Source of the DNA: JBDREC01 sp043820105 [NCBI: Pseudomonadota bacterium]
GTDB lineage: Bacteria > Bdellovibrionota_F > JAHFAK01
DNA: 64,000 nucleotides
Assembly: GCA_043820105.1 (NCBI GenBank)
Contig: JBDREC010000088.1
Coordinates: forward strand, 1 to 64,000
Reading direction: 5' to 3'
This document shows positions 7,397 to 18,939 of this stretch, piece by piece. The translations under genes and the position numbers were made by a program. The notes under the pieces are model-generated. The model did not search any database. It had not been told where the DNA came from and saw only the letters and a program-made list of their open reading frames with translations. Each line of letters begins with the position of its first letter. The first letter of the stretch is position 1.

Positions 7397-10300
7397 ATGA
7401 AAGAAAAATTAGATGCTTTTTTTGCTTCATTAAACAAAGGCAAAAAAAAGTATTCAGCTCATACAATTGAACAATATAAAAAAAAGCTTAATGATTTATT
7501 TGAATTTTGTGGCTATAAAGATGAATTTGACTTAGCTGACCTCGATGCATTTATCAATGATTTAAAAGCTAAAAATCATTCAAATTCTATTATTAACTTA
7601 TACATTTCAGCAATTAAAACCTTTTATAATTTTATTAATAAAAGATATAAAACCGAAAATCTAGGCAAAAAAATAAAAAACGAGAAAATTCGAAAGACTT
7701 TAAAGCTTGAAGATACAGATATTTTAAAGTTTTTACATAACATTAAAGATTTAGAAGATCCTAATAGGGGGATTTTCTATTTATATATCTTGTTTGGATT
7801 TAGCACCTCATTTATATCTAAATTAACTAAAGAAGATGTTGAAATTTTAGAGTGTAAAATAGGAATAAAAACAGATAAAAAACAATTTGAGTATTTTTCG
7901 TTAAATAATAGTGAATTTAAAGAGGTAATCAGGGCTTGTCTTGTGAATTTATGCGAAAATTCTCAAAATTATTTATTTGAAACCAAAAAGGGCACCTGTC
8001 TTTCAAAGCCCCATTTTAAATATCTGTTTAATAAATTTAAAAAATATTTACCTTTAGATTGCGATTCAATTATAAGATTAAAGGCAGATAATTTAATGCT
8101 TATAAAAGAAAATATACTTGATGGTTCATTGGTAAAATTATTATCTAAAAAACTAAAGATAAACAGGCTAATTTCAAAAAATGATATGACGGCTATTTAT
8201 GTTGCCTATAATATCCCAGAAAAAATGCCCGTTATTTTAAAAATCTTAAATAAGGATAAACAAAGCAAGGTCACAATTGACCAATTTAAACACGAGTTTT
8301 TAAATCTTAAAAAAGTCTCACATCCTTTGGTTCCAAAAGCATATGACTTTGAGTATCTAAAAGAAATAGACAGCTATTGTTTTACAATGGAATATTTTGA
8401 TTTTGAAAGTCTATCAAAATATGAAAAGAAAATATCTAATAAAGATATTGCCTTTATTCTTTACTATATGCTTGAGCTTCTTGAGCATCTTAAAAAAACA
8501 GGAATAAGCCACAATGATATTAATCCAAATAATATTTTATTTAAAAAAGACAGTGACAATAAGCTGCATTTGAAATTACTTGATTTTGGACTATCAAAAG
8601 CCAGCAAAGAGTTTAGTGTAGGAGGCACATTTTTATATATGCCACCTGAAATGATTATTGAAAAGCAAATGTCTCCTTCTTTGGATTTATATTCATTGGG
8701 TATTACAGCGTATTATCTTATTTCAGGAAAGTTTCCCTTTAGCGTGAAAAGCTTTGATGCATATCTTGAGGATATTAGAAAAGATAATTATATTTCCATA
8801 AGTAAATATAACAAAAATATATCCCTGAATTTTGAAAAAATTATATCTAAAATGACAGCCTTTGATCATGAAAAAAGGTACTCTTCGGCAAAAGAAGCTT
8901 TAGAGGACATCGAGAATTTAATTAAAATAGAGTTTTTAAATGATGATATTTTAAATGATCAAATCTCTCTTTCTTATGCAAATTTCATTGGAAGAAACAA
9001 GGAACTTTCAATATTAAAAAATAATTTTAGTATTGTTTATTCAGATATTTTAAAAACAAAGGAAATTAAATCATTTTTAATAAGTGGAGAAAAAGGTATT
9101 GGTAAAAAAAGACTAATAAACGAAATAGAAGTTTTAGCAAATTTAAACTGTATAGAATTAATTAAAGTTGATATCTCTAATAAAGATTTTTTAAATGAAA
9201 TTGTAGAGATTTGTCATAAGAAAAGAAAGCTCAAAAAAGAAGATACTAATATTGAATCAGAAGATGTAAATATTATAAAATCATCTCTGCTAAAAAAACT
9301 AGCTGTTTCTTTTTGTGATATTTTCAAGAATCAAAAGACTCTTCTTATTGTTGAAAACTTAGAGTGCCTGGACAAAACAGGCTTAACATTCTTTAAATTC
9401 TATTTAGATGAGCTTGTAAAAATTAGACTGTCATTAATGCTTTTGTTTTCACAGAATATTGACATATCGAGGGAAAATCCGAATATTTATAAGCTAAAGG
9501 AGTCAACTTCAATACACACAGGCTTTGAAGAAATTTGCCTGACAAATTTTTGCATGGCAAAAAGCCTTGATTTTATTTCTTCTATCTTAAACAGAGCCGT
9601 TTCTCCTGATTTTGTGGACTTTGTGTTTTCTTCTACAAATGGTAATCCACATTATATTATCTCATTGCTCTCTTATTTGCGAGATAGGGCCTTCTTGTAT
9701 ACAAAGAACCAGGTTGTAATGTTGAAAAAACATGCAATCGATATTCCTCCAAATATTCTAGAATTAACTTCTTCGAGGCTAGAGAGATTATCGCAAATAC
9801 AAAAAATAATTTTATTTATATTTACAGAGTTTAACAAGGAATTGAAAGTAGATATGTTGTTTTCAGTGTTATTAGAAACAAAACACAGTTTGCCTTTAGT
9901 TGATTTGATTGTGCACCTTAAGCAGCTTGTATCTGTAAATTTTATTAAAATAGTAAATAAAAAAGATGTTTTGTATAAGGAAAATATTAACGAAAATTCA
10001 ATCCTCAATCTTTCTGATCAGTTAATCAGTAATCAGATTCAAAAGCATATTTCGAAAAATAATTTAAAAGATATATCTTTGGCACTTTCAAATACAATGG
10101 AAGATTATTTAATAAAAGATAGTTCGTATAAAAAAGTCGCTGCTAGAAATTTACATAAAACAGGTCAAAACCAGAAGGCCTTTGATTTATATATTGAAAT
10201 CGCTGACGATTATTTGAAAAATAACATGATTGATTTAGCAGAAGATTATTACGAAAAAGCAACTTCTGCAAAGGAAATATTTGAAGGCGGTGAAAGCTGT

Positions 10301-13243
10301 ATATTTAATTATGCTAAGATTAAATTTCTTTTAAATAAATACGAAGAGGCTTTGGGCATTTATAATGCATTTTATGATAGATTGGAAAACAAGCCTGTTC
10401 AGGCAAAAGTATTGAAATTCATCGCTCAAATAAAAACAAAACAAGGCAATTATGAGGAGGGAATCAGGATATACGAACAAGCAATTTCTCTTTTAAGCGA
10501 TGAAAAACCAGACATGATGTCTGTAGAGATTAATTTACTTAAATTGACGGCCTTAATGAGTTTATCGCGATTCCAAGAATGTAAAGATATAATAAATAGG
10601 CTTAACGAGCTTAAAGAAATTGATATAAAATTACAGGCCAAGTTATATAACCTTGCTGGTCTTGTTAGTTATTATGAAGGCGAGCTTGAGCAAGCCAAGT
10701 CGAATCTTTTGTTAGCAATTGATTTGTCTGAGCGTTGTAATAGCATAAATGAGCAAATAGGAAGCATAAGCAACCTGGGTCTTGTTTATTTTGCACAAAA
10801 AAAATACCTAAAATCAATCAATTGCCACCAAAAAGCCTTGGAAATATGTGAAAATAATTTTATTGTTTTTATAAAAGCTCAACAATTAATAAACTTAGGA
10901 AATTGTTATTTAGAAACTGGCGGTTTGTCTAAGGCCATAGAAACATATGAAGAAGCGTATTCAATTTTTTCAAGCCTTAATTTTCCAAAGCAAAGTGAAG
11001 TGATTACTTTTAATGTTGCTTTAGTCTATTCTGAAATCGGCAGTTTTGATAAAAGCGAATTCTTTATTAACAAGTCCTTAGATTTATCTATTAAAAGAAA
11101 TAATAAACTTATGCAGGCTTATAATTATACCTTGTTAGCAAATCTTAATGCTTATAAGTATGATTATATCAAGGCCAGCAGCTATTTTAAAGAAAGCATT
11201 AAGATATTCAAAGAAATAAACGATAAAACTGGACTTGGCGAAACATATTTAAATATCGCAGATTCTAAGATCAGACTTGATGAATCAAGTGACCTTAACT
11301 ATTATATACAGGAAGCTAATAGTTTAGCCGCTAACAATCCTAACATTAGACTCTTTGCTATTTTATTAAAGGCAAGCGACCACTTAGATTCAAATAGTTT
11401 TAGCGAATGCAAGAACTTATTAGATTCCATAGAAAATACTGATATTGAGGATTATAGTTATTTTATTAAAATAAGATTCTATAAAATTTTTGCCTCTTAT
11501 TACTTTAAAATAAATAATAATGAAAAACTTAGCGTCTATAGTGATAAACTGAGAAATACACTGAGTGAATTATTGGAAAATATTCCAGCCACAAATAAAT
11601 TTAATTTTAAAAATCATTTTAAATTTATAGATGCCTTTCAATTTTTAAAAAATCTAGAGTATAACAAAAACGATGATACAAGTTCTTTTAAGCTTGAAAT
11701 GTTATATGAACTAACATCTGAGTTGTTGTTTGAAAAATCTCTGGAAAAACTGCTTGATTCAATTTTGGATAAGGCAATATTAATTTCAAATGCAAAGCGT
11801 GGATTTATTTTTTTAAAAAAGGATGAAAATGAAAACCTACAGCTTGCAAACAGCGACTACATTGTTGTTGCTGCAAGAAAAATAAATCAGGAGGAAATAG
11901 GAAAAACTTCTTTTAAACTTAGTTTATCAATACTTGAAAAAATGAAAAAGGAAAACAAGGTTTTAATTATTGATAATGCTCTGGAAACTTTTGATAAATC
12001 TTATAGCATACAGGATGCGAAATTACGCAGTATAGCTGTTTTTCCTGTTGTAGAAAAGGAATCAATTATTGGAGCGATATATTTAGATGATCCAGGCAAA
12101 GTTGATGCCTTTAAGGATATTGATGAAAAATTAATATCTACTTTATCAAAACATATTTCACTTGCGATTTCTCATGCAAGATTTTTGAATGGTTTAGAAA
12201 GTCAAAACAAGAATATCCTAAATGTAAATAAAAATTTGTCAGCCAGGCTAAATAACTTTGAGCAAAGAGAAGTACAGCTTTCAAAAATATTGGACTTTCA
12301 AAAAAACAAAGAAGAAGAAAAATATAATTATAAAAATATAATTACCAAAAGCCCTAAAATGCTGGAGATTTTCCAAACGCTGCAAAAAATACGAACTACT
12401 AATATTAATGTTTTGCTATTAGGAGCAACTGGTGTTGGAAAAGAGCTTATCGCTAGAGCCATTCACTTTAAAGGAGATAGAAAAGACAAGCCCTTTATCG
12501 CTGTTAATTGTGGAGCTTTTACAGAAAGCTTAATTGAAAGTGAATTGTTTGGTCATATTAAAGGAGCTTTTACGGGAGCTGATAACAATAAAGATGGAAT
12601 ATTTGAAGTGGCAAAGGGTGGCACCGTATTTTTAGATGAAATTGGAGAAATGTCTCTGGAGACTCAAAAAAAACTTTTAAGGGTACTGCAAAATAGGGTT
12701 ATAAAAAAAGTTGGAGATACAAAGTTTGTTGACATTGATGTAAGAATAGTTGCAGCTACAAATGTAAATTTACTAAAGAGTGTACAAAAAGGTACCTTTA
12801 GACATGACCTTTATTATAGAATAAATTCAATGGAAATTGTTATTCCGTCATTAAAAGATCGCATTGAAGACATCCCACTCCTTGTTGAACATTTCGTTAA
12901 TAAGTTTGATCCAAATAAGAAAATAGACCCAAAGCTTATTGAAGTATTTATGAATTATGATTGGCCGGGAAATGTTCGAGAACTTGAAAATGAAGTGCAT
13001 AAACTGGTTGTTTTTTCTGAAGGTGATATTCTCAAGAAATCTTTACTACAAAATAATTCTAAATTTTTTATTAATAAACAAGAAATAAAAATAAAAACTA
13101 TTGCTGAAATGGAAAAAGATCTGATTATTAAAGCTTTAAAAGAAACTTTGAATAATAAATCTAAAGCAGCCAAAACTCTTGGTATTGATAGAAGGACTTT
13201 GGATCAAAGAATTAAAAAATATCATTTAACTTTTCATTCTTGA
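7397..13243 (+). CDS. Fusion of recombinase-like domain, Ser/Thr kinase, ATPase, TPR, GAF and sigma54 activator
   Basis: A 1948-residue regulator. Residues 1-235 resemble a tyrosine recombinase: a SAM-like core-binding domain (residues 20-85), then a catalytic-like fold in which Arg I is replaced (GFS, Ser136), with no HxLRH box and no nucleophilic Tyr. A protein kinase follows (about 245-510) with Lys282, HND (Asp374), DFG (396-398) and PPE (416-418). Next are an AAA-type ATPase with altered Walker A (GEKGIGKK, about 564-571), many TPRs (about 910-1395) and a GAF domain (1432-1598). The sigma54 AAA+ domain is intact: GATGVGKE (1676-1683), GAFTGA (1723-1728) and Asp1747-Glu1748. A Fis-type HTH covers the last 30 residues. 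The kinase-to-HTH order is known in signalling activators; the N-terminal fusion is unusual. Kinase and GAF inputs should license opening of -24/-12 promoters, possibly those in this window. Confidence 0.9.
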   Translation: MKEKLDAFFASLNKGKKKYSAHTIEQYKKKLNDLFEFCGYKDEFDLADLDAFINDLKAKNHSNSIINLYISAIKTFYNFINKRYKTENLGKKIKNEKIRKTLKLEDTDILKFLHNIKDLEDPNRGIFYLYILFGFSTSFISKLTKEDVEILECKIGIKTDKKQFEYFSLNNSEFKEVIRACLVNLCENSQNYLFETKKGTCLSKPHFKYLFNKFKKYLPLDCDSIIRLKADNLMLIKENILDGSLVKLLSKKLKINRLISKNDMTAIYVAYNIPEKMPVILKILNKDKQSKVTIDQFKHEFLNLKKVSHPLVPKAYDFEYLKEIDSYCFTMEYFDFESLSKYEKKISNKDIAFILYYMLELLEHLKKTGISHNDINPNNILFKKDSDNKLHLKLLDFGLSKASKEFSVGGTFLYMPPEMIIEKQMSPSLDLYSLGITAYYLISGKFPFSVKSFDAYLEDIRKDNYISISKYNKNISLNFEKIISKMTAFDHEKRYSSAKEALEDIENLIKIEFLNDDILNDQISLSYANFIGRNKELSILKNNFSIVYSDILKTKEIKSFLISGEKGIGKKRLINEIEVLANLNCIELIKVDISNKDFLNEIVEICHKKRKLKKEDTNIESEDVNIIKSSLLKKLAVSFCDIFKNQKTLLIVENLECLDKTGLTFFKFYLDELVKIRLSLMLLFSQNIDISRENPNIYKLKESTSIHTGFEEICLTNFCMAKSLDFISSILNRAVSPDFVDFVFSSTNGNPHYIISLLSYLRDRAFLYTKNQVVMLKKHAIDIPPNILELTSSRLERLSQIQKIILFIFTEFNKELKVDMLFSVLLETKHSLPLVDLIVHLKQLVSVNFIKIVNKKDVLYKENINENSILNLSDQLISNQIQKHISKNNLKDISLALSNTMEDYLIKDSSYKKVAARNLHKTGQNQKAFDLYIEIADDYLKNNMIDLAEDYYEKATSAKEIFEGGESCIFNYAKIKFLLNKYEEALGIYNAFYDRLENKPVQAKVLKFIAQIKTKQGNYEEGIRIYEQAISLLSDEKPDMMSVEINLLKLTALMSLSRFQECKDIINRLNELKEIDIKLQAKLYNLAGLVSYYEGELEQAKSNLLLAIDLSERCNSINEQIGSISNLGLVYFAQKKYLKSINCHQKALEICENNFIVFIKAQQLINLGNCYLETGGLSKAIETYEEAYSIFSSLNFPKQSEVITFNVALVYSEIGSFDKSEFFINKSLDLSIKRNNKLMQAYNYTLLANLNAYKYDYIKASSYFKESIKIFKEINDKTGLGETYLNIADSKIRLDESSDLNYYIQEANSLAANNPNIRLFAILLKASDHLDSNSFSECKNLLDSIENTDIEDYSYFIKIRFYKIFASYYFKINNNEKLSVYSDKLRNTLSELLENIPATNKFNFKNHFKFIDAFQFLKNLEYNKNDDTSSFKLEMLYELTSELLFEKSLEKLLDSILDKAILISNAKRGFIFLKKDENENLQLANSDYIVVAARKINQEEIGKTSFKLSLSILEKMKKENKVLIIDNALETFDKSYSIQDAKLRSIAVFPVVEKESIIGAIYLDDPGKVDAFKDIDEKLISTLSKHISLAISHARFLNGLESQNKNILNVNKNLSARLNNFEQREVQLSKILDFQKNKEEEKYNYKNIITKSPKMLEIFQTLQKIRTTNINVLLLGATGVGKELIARAIHFKGDRKDKPFIAVNCGAFTESLIESELFGHIKGAFTGADNNKDGIFEVAKGGTVFLDEIGEMSLETQKKLLRVLQNRVIKKVGDTKFVDIDVRIVAATNVNLLKSVQKGTFRHDLYYRINSMEIVIPSLKDRIEDIPLLVEHFVNKFDPNKKIDPKLIEVFMNYDWPGNVRELENEVHKLVVFSEGDILKKSLLQNNSKFFINKQEIKIKTIAEMEKDLIIKALKETLNNKSKAAKTLGIDRRTLDQRIKKYHLTFHS

Positions 13244-13331
13244 CTCATTTATAAATTATTGCTTATCTTTTAAAGCTTTTAGTGGACAAAAGAACCTTGA
13301 ATATCTTTTTAATTTTCGAAAAGGAGTAAGT

Positions 13332-14183
13332 ATGAATAGATATTTGATTTTACTTATGCAATTGATATTATTATTTTGTTTTTCTCTTATAATGCTTTCA
13401 TGCGTTAGTAGCGTTGAAAAAGATGTTGAAAGAGCAGAACAGTATTTGAATGATGGTGATATTTTTACAGACGATGATGCAGCCGCAGGTGAAACAGAAG
13501 ATGAAGATAATTCCTTTTCAGTATATGCAGAAAAAGGCAAAGAACTTCTGGATCAGTATTTTGACCAAACTACAGGAGCCTTTACTGATAAAGTTGAAGG
13601 CGTTTCTGCTGATGTTAAATTAGCTTTAATTAAGGTTTACGTTGAATGCGTTTTGGGAACACATGGAATTACCTTTGTTAATGTTTTCTCTTCATTTTTA
13701 GATCAAGGTTCAGGCAATGAGTTTTCTGTTTTTGCTTCTTTAATACCGGATGACATTGAAGATTCGGCTCAAACTGATTTTCAGCTAGCTTTTAACGCTA
13801 TAGACAATAATACCCAAGCTTCTTCTTTATATTTTAAATTCACTGATGGTGATGATTCTTCTTCTGAAAGCTCTTCAGAAGAAGAATCAACAGTTCCAAC
13901 CAAAGATACTGAAACTCTTTACCTCGAATCCTTTATTTCCTTTGCTGTAATTTCATTTGTTTCATTAGCCTATTCAAAAACAGGTACTGTTACAGCAGAG
14001 CAAGCAGCACTATTTTTTGAAGGTCTAGGTAATTGTGCTGATGCCCTGGAAGCAGCCGGTGTTGACGCGACTGTTTTGGATACTCTGAGAGAGGATTATG
14101 ATTTTGTTGATGATGGTGGAACTGAAGGTGATGCTGATACAACAGAAGCAGTTATTGAACTATTAAGTCATAATTTTGATTAA
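13332..14183 (+). CDS. Acidic lipoprotein, likely partner of the next outer-membrane protein
   Basis: The 283-residue product has a lipobox (IMLSC, Cys24) and AAGGAG upstream of the start. The mature part is acidic and helical, with a Ser/Glu linker (SSSESSSEEEST, near residue 180). No domain is recognised with confidence. The next gene begins 52 bp downstream, so they probably form an operon, perhaps also read from the activator gene 88 bp upstream. A role as periplasmic partner of the barrel protein is inferred from position only. Confidence 0.65.
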   Translation: MNRYLILLMQLILLFCFSLIMLSCVSSVEKDVERAEQYLNDGDIFTDDDAAAGETEDEDNSFSVYAEKGKELLDQYFDQTTGAFTDKVEGVSADVKLALIKVYVECVLGTHGITFVNVFSSFLDQGSGNEFSVFASLIPDDIEDSAQTDFQLAFNAIDNNTQASSLYFKFTDGDDSSSESSSEEESTVPTKDTETLYLESFISFAVISFVSLAYSKTGTVTAEQAALFFEGLGNCADALEAAGVDATVLDTLREDYDFVDDGGTEGDADTTEAVIELLSHNFD

Positions 14184-14235
14184 AGTAAATGGATGATTTA
14201 GTGAATTTCCTATGGAGTATAAAGGAGACCCAAAA

Positions 14236-15354
14236 ATGAAAAAAATATTATTTATAATTTTAGGCATGCTATTTCTATCAACAGTAATATTTGCCTTTCC
14301 TCAATCACCCAATACATATAGAGGCTTAAGACCTCTTGGCATGGGAAATGCTTTTATTGCTGTTGCTGATGATCAAAATGCTCTTTCTTATAATGTCGCT
14401 GGCTTGAATGATGTTGAAAAATGGAGAGTTGAAATTTTAAATCCAACTTTTGAAGTTTCACTCACAGTTTATGATATTATAAAAGAGGTTTTAGAAATTG
14501 TGGATGAAATGGATTCAAGTTCTTCAAGTACAGATCAATCTGAGATAATTGAAGATGTAGTTGATGCAAACCTCGGTCGCTTGACAACGCTTAGAGCAGC
14601 AATCTCACCATCTTTTACCATGAAAAACTTTGGAATAAGATTTCTTGGTGATGCCCGTGGCAGGTTTCATATTAGAAATTCTGTTTTCCCCAATGTTTAT
14701 TATACTGGTAAAGCTGATGTTGGCATGATGCTTGGCGGAGCATATGGCCTTTGGGATAAGGCTCTGCAGTTTGGATTAGGGCTTAAGCCAATGTACAGGC
14801 TATCAACAGGTGAAGTTGTTTTGGGCGCACATAACTTGTCCACTTTAGAAGATGAAGTTACAGATTTTCACACAGGTTTTGGAGTTGGAGTTGATGTTGG
14901 TTTAAAATCTCATCTTGATGCTGTTGCAACAAAGGCAGACTTATCTCCAAAAGTTTTAAGGGTTATGAATTTTTTAAGACCAATGGTAGGCTTAACCTAT
15001 CAAGATATTGCTAACACAAGATTTCAAGATGCTGACTCAAACAAGCAAACAATTGGTTTGGGCACAGCTGTCCACATGGATTGGAAAGTTATAAAAAATA
15101 CTTTTGCAATTGATTTTAGAGATTTAACCTGGTCTTCTCCTTTTATTTCAAAATTATGCATTGGTTGGGAAACCTGGTTTGACAAATATTTTGCATTAAG
15201 ATTTGGTGTCCACCAAGGAAGACCATCTGGTGGTTTAACTTTAGATTTATGGCTCTTTAAGCTTGAGGGCGCGATTTATGCAGAAGAAATCGGCGAATAT
15301 AACAGAGTTAAGGGCGACTACAGAGGCGCTCTACAGTTAGTTCTAGGATTCTAG
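14236..15354 (+). CDS. Outer-membrane beta-barrel protein (PorV/FadL-like)
   Basis: The start at 14236 is preferred over the in-frame ATG at 14212 because AAAGGAG lies directly before it and the signal peptide then begins MKKILFIIL. The 372-residue product has cleavage near VIFAF. The mature start, GLRPLGMGNAFIAVADD..ALSYNVAGL, is typical of the PorV/FadL/TraF-like barrel superfamily. Alternating amphipathic strands continue to a C-terminal Leu-Gly-Phe (LVLGF), as in outer-membrane proteins inserted by BamA. Substrate unknown. Confidence 0.75.
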   Translation: MKKILFIILGMLFLSTVIFAFPQSPNTYRGLRPLGMGNAFIAVADDQNALSYNVAGLNDVEKWRVEILNPTFEVSLTVYDIIKEVLEIVDEMDSSSSSTDQSEIIEDVVDANLGRLTTLRAAISPSFTMKNFGIRFLGDARGRFHIRNSVFPNVYYTGKADVGMMLGGAYGLWDKALQFGLGLKPMYRLSTGEVVLGAHNLSTLEDEVTDFHTGFGVGVDVGLKSHLDAVATKADLSPKVLRVMNFLRPMVGLTYQDIANTRFQDADSNKQTIGLGTAVHMDWKVIKNTFAIDFRDLTWSSPFISKLCIGWETWFDKYFALRFGVHQGRPSGGLTLDLWLFKLEGAIYAEEIGEYNRVKGDYRGALQLVLGF

Positions 15355-15410
15355 AAATTCCTATCTAAAACCCACCCTTGCCTGTTTTTAGAACATAAGG
15401 ATATTGTTAA

Positions 15411-16868
15411 TTAGAATCGAATTGTTGCATTCCACTGAATAGTCCAAGCTTGCTCAGCTGTGTTTGTATCACCAGCAATTGGATAGAGGAAGTTTTGTTG
15501 CTCGTCAAAGATTCCTCCAGGGATGAAATGACCCCATAGCAAACCATAGCTGAGGTTTTCGTTTTGATCTATATTAAAGTAAATATCATATTCTATTCCA
15601 TACCACTTAGAGCTGGCATAACCTAAATTTGTTACATCATCAGGATCGTAACCTATAAAAGGGGATCTGTATGGAAGAGCTGAAATAATATTTATTCCAG
15701 GGCGCAAATATTTACCAAATTTAAAATCTGTAAAAGCTCTAAAATAAAAGGCATTAGAAACAGAAGAACCACTTCTGCCTGCGGACAATACATTTTCATT
15801 ATCTTCATCACTACCATCGGCTTGTGCGCCACCTGGAAGGGATTCTTCAAATAAAATATGTGAAATATTATAATCTCTATTAAAGGGCAAGGTTCCTAAT
15901 ACCGTTGTATTTGATGGACCACTTTCTGTTCCACTTGCACAACCATGTTCAAATCCAATATTTAAGTATTTAAACAAACCTTCAAATCTTAAAGCATAGT
16001 TATAAATATCAATATCTCTCTGACCAAGGCTGCCTTGAGCTGAAAGAAATTCTGAGCTGAACTTGAACCAATCTTTTTTATAAACAGCATAAACATCGTA
16101 AATCCAGCTTGATAAATCATATGCTCCACCCCATTTTTTTGAGATTCGAGCTAGCAGCTTTCTATCTTCTGAATCAAGGCCAGCCTGAATGAAGATTCTA
16201 TTAGTATCATCATCTGAGGTGTCTACTCCAACAGCCTGATACCTGTTGCTTGCTAAAGAAGCATCATCAATCTCAACCTCTTTGTCATATCCTATGGAAA
16301 ATTCATAATCCGAAAACCCGGTTTCAAAACTTATTCTATCTACCGTGTTTCCGAAATTGTCATCAAGACCATTTCCAGCATTTTCAAAAATTCCGAGACC
16401 AAAATGGCTGGGTTGACGACCAAGTTTTAAATAGCCAACAGGAAATAAAATTTCAGCCCAGGCTCTTTTTAAGTAAATAAAGGAAGAACTTTGTCCTTCC
16501 GTAAAAGCAAGTGATGTAGCTACAATGTCACTTACGGCTTCCGGTGTTTCATCAGTCGAGCTAGCTGCATAAACAGCAGGTGTTGAAGATGTAGCTAGAC
16601 TTTCTGCTGAATCACCAAAAAAGGCGTTATCCAAAACATCGATCTGGGTTTTTATCAAAATATTATCTGTAACAATTAGGGTTGGGTTGAATCTAAATCT
16701 TTGATCAATATAAGATCTGTAGTTTGCATACATCCCATCATTAAGGTCTAGTTGTCTGAAAGTGTCGCCTCTAACTCGAAAGTAGCCCTCTAAATCTAGG
16801 TCAACAGCACTCAAAAAACAACTTAACATTATAAATAAGGCAAAAATAATTCTAAAACTTTTAGTCAT
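15411..16868 (-). CDS. Porin-like outer-membrane beta-barrel protein
   Basis: The start at 16868 has GGAGAA upstream and gives a signal peptide (MTKSFRIIFALFIML..SAVDLDLEG); the upstream in-frame extension lacks signal features. The 485-residue protein starts with GYFRVRGDTFRQLDL, followed by alternating strands and aromatic girdles, and ends in W-N-A-T-I-R-F with the terminal Phe typical of barrels. The pattern (R.R..Q.DVLDN..F and YLKLGRQPSHFGLG) resembles large deltaproteobacterial porins and alginate-export-like barrels. Convergent with the 14236-15354 gene. A weak sigma70-like promoter (TTGATT-17-TAATTA) lies upstream. Confidence 0.7.
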   Translation of the reverse strand: MTKSFRIIFALFIMLSCFLSAVDLDLEGYFRVRGDTFRQLDLNDGMYANYRSYIDQRFRFNPTLIVTDNILIKTQIDVLDNAFFGDSAESLATSSTPAVYAASSTDETPEAVSDIVATSLAFTEGQSSSFIYLKRAWAEILFPVGYLKLGRQPSHFGLGIFENAGNGLDDNFGNTVDRISFETGFSDYEFSIGYDKEVEIDDASLASNRYQAVGVDTSDDDTNRIFIQAGLDSEDRKLLARISKKWGGAYDLSSWIYDVYAVYKKDWFKFSSEFLSAQGSLGQRDIDIYNYALRFEGLFKYLNIGFEHGCASGTESGPSNTTVLGTLPFNRDYNISHILFEESLPGGAQADGSDEDNENVLSAGRSGSSVSNAFYFRAFTDFKFGKYLRPGINIISALPYRSPFIGYDPDDVTNLGYASSKWYGIEYDIYFNIDQNENLSYGLLWGHFIPGGIFDEQQNFLYPIAGDTNTAEQAWTIQWNATIRF

Positions 16869-17104
16869 CAATTTTCTCCAGAAAACATAAGTGTTTATTA
16901 ATGAAGCCACATAATTAGTGATTGAAATAAAAAAAATCAATGCTAATATTTTAAAATTGTTATTTAATTTTACTTGATGTCTTTTACTTCTTAACCTTAA
17001 TCCAAACTTCCCAAAAGCTATTAATTCGTGGCGTTTTCGGGACATTTACGCCCTATTTCAAATAACATTAAGTTCTAAACGCCTAATATCACGTACTTTC
17101 ATTC

Positions 17105-17121
17105 TTGGCATGATTTGTGCA
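17105..17121 (+). promoter_or_regulatory. Sigma54 promoter
   Basis: TTGGCATGATTTGTGCA has GG and GC at correct spacing. The predicted start near 17132 supports translation from the ATG at 17161 rather than 17110. Confidence 0.75.
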
Positions 17122-17160
17122 AATAGTAGAAATATTAATGATTTCTCGGGAGCTCCAGTT

Positions 17161-17727
17161 ATGAAAAAACTAATATTTTCATTTATCTCTATTATGATTT
17201 CCATGCCAATATTTGTTCCTGAACCAATTTTTGCAGCTGATGATGTTGAAGTTATTTGTGATGTGGAATATTTTGAAAAATCTCAGGAAAAAGACATTTC
17301 AATTGCTACAATTTCAATTTTAGATTTAGATTCATTGATCTCAGAAGCTAATGATTTGCTAAAACTCAATGAAAAATTGACTAAAGAAGAATATGGGGAA
17401 AGTGCCAATAGATTATGCCTTTTAGTCGTTAAAAGCAATTTAACCGCATATGCCCTGGATTTCAAAAAAGAAAACCCAAAGGACTTACCAATAACAAAGG
17501 ATTGCCTACATCATATGGGTCTTTCGATGTTTTATGCAAAGGTTTATGTAAAGGTAGCCAGTACCAATGCAAAATTTAGCAAAGAAAGAGAAATTATAGT
17601 TAATGGCCAATCTCCATTCCCAGATGTAGTAAACTCTTTTTGGTCAAATCAAGAATATGATAAGCGTACTTTGGGTAATTTAAAATTCTGTGAAGGAAGT
17701 ATTCCAGAGTGGGTATTTGAAAAATAA
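17161..17727 (+). CDS. Exported protein of unknown function
   Basis: The 188-residue product has a signal peptide cleaved near FAADD. The in-frame ATG at 17110 lies inside the sigma54 promoter, so 17161 (GGAG upstream) is used. The mature protein contains four Cys (VICDVEY, RLCLLV, DCLHHMG, KFCEG), consistent with periplasmic disulfides, and no family motif that I recognise. The antiporter gene 50 bp downstream has its own promoter. Confidence 0.65.
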   Translation: MKKLIFSFISIMISMPIFVPEPIFAADDVEVICDVEYFEKSQEKDISIATISILDLDSLISEANDLLKLNEKLTKEEYGESANRLCLLVVKSNLTAYALDFKKENPKDLPITKDCLHHMGLSMFYAKVYVKVASTNAKFSKEREIIVNGQSPFPDVVNSFWSNQEYDKRTLGNLKFCEGSIPEWVFEK

Positions 17728-17742
17728 TACCATGCAATTTGG

Positions 17743-17771
17743 TTGACGAAATCATTTCCAATTTCTAGAAT
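17743..17771 (+). promoter_or_regulatory. Sigma70 promoter apparently giving a leaderless transcript
   Basis: TTGACG and TAGAAT are 17 bp apart. The -10 box ends 6 bp before the ATG at 17778, so transcription should begin at or next to the start codon. Confidence 0.6.
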
Positions 17772-17777
17772 ATCTTT

Positions 17778-18893
17778 ATGATTCATGGATTCACAAAAAT
17801 AATTGTACCTATTTTAATTGTTTTATCTGGATTTATTTGTCTTGAATTTGCTTTACCTATCTCTGTTGGTGAATTTCTCGCTGGCATGCTTGGCTCTATC
17901 TTTTTTGATTTTGAAAAAATTCCATGGCTGGAATTCTTTTCCTACCTTGGTATTCTCTGCATTATGTTTCTTGCTGGCTTTGAGATTGATACTAGAATTT
18001 TAAAAATGAATTTCAGGAAAAATCTCATTGTTGGATTTTGTTCTTTTTTTCTTCCATATATTTTAATCGTTCTTTTAGCCATAATGATTGGAATATCATA
18101 TACTCAAGCGCTTATTCTTGGCACAGCCTTGTCTACTACATCCCTGGCAATTGTTTTTACAATTCTGAGAACATCAGAGTATTTAGAAACAAAAAATGGG
18201 CAGATTCTCTTAGGCTCAGCCATGATTGTTGATATTATAAGCATGATAAACTTAACCATAATCCTGGTTGGTTTTTCTTTTTATAATCTAATTTATCTAA
18301 TAGTTTTAGCCTTGATTTTAATTTGGATAAGAAAAGTTGTTATCACAATTTTCAGAAGATACCAGGGAAATAAAGCTGAATTTGAATTAAAATTTTTCAT
18401 GTTAATATTATTATTTTTAGGACTTCTTTCAGAAGGTGCGGGTATTCACGCCGCCATCATTGCGTTTCTAACAGGGGTCATTTTTTCAAATATAGACCAA
18501 GAATATGAAGATATTATTTTAAAACTTCATACCATTGTATTTAGCTTGCTTGCCCCAATTTTCTTTTTTCATGCAGGAACACTGTTGTCAATTACTAGTA
18601 TAGATTTGCAGAGTTTATTGTGGCTTGTTTTATTTTTGTTTATTGCTGTCAGCGGCAAATATTTTGCAACATTTATGGCGATTTATTTTTTACATGGAAA
18701 AGATTTTAAACTAGCAAGATATGGTGGGGTTCTATTTAATTATAGACTGAGCTTTGGTATTGTGATTGGTGTTTATGCCTATGAAACAAATATTATTGAT
18801 ATTAATGTATTGAATATTATCTTATTGATTGTTGGAATTAGTTCAGTTTTAGCTGTTATTTTAGAGAAAAACATGAAATTTAATTTTAAATAG
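17778..18893 (+). CDS. Cation/proton antiporter (CPA2, KefB/NapA-like membrane domain)
   Basis: The 371-residue integral membrane protein has about 11-12 hydrophobic segments. Family patterns include FLAGFEID (residues 70-77), the discontinuous-helix stretch LGTALSTTSLAIVFTIL and EGAGIHAAIIAFLTGVI, matching the sodium/hydrogen exchanger domain of CPA2 proteins. It ends soon after the last helix, so the cytoplasmic RCK/TrkA regulatory domain of full KefB-type channels is absent. It presumably exchanges Na+ or K+ for H+ at the inner membrane. No ribosome binding site precedes the ATG, in line with the leaderless promoter. Confidence 0.85.
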   Translation: MIHGFTKIIVPILIVLSGFICLEFALPISVGEFLAGMLGSIFFDFEKIPWLEFFSYLGILCIMFLAGFEIDTRILKMNFRKNLIVGFCSFFLPYILIVLLAIMIGISYTQALILGTALSTTSLAIVFTILRTSEYLETKNGQILLGSAMIVDIISMINLTIILVGFSFYNLIYLIVLALILIWIRKVVITIFRRYQGNKAEFELKFFMLILLFLGLLSEGAGIHAAIIAFLTGVIFSNIDQEYEDIILKLHTIVFSLLAPIFFFHAGTLLSITSIDLQSLLWLVLFLFIAVSGKYFATFMAIYFLHGKDFKLARYGGVLFNYRLSFGIVIGVYAYETNIIDINVLNIILLIVGISSVLAVILEKNMKFNFK

Positions 18894-18939
18894 CAATCAA
18901 GTCCTGCTATTAGAGATGAATCTAGTTTAAGGAAAAACA

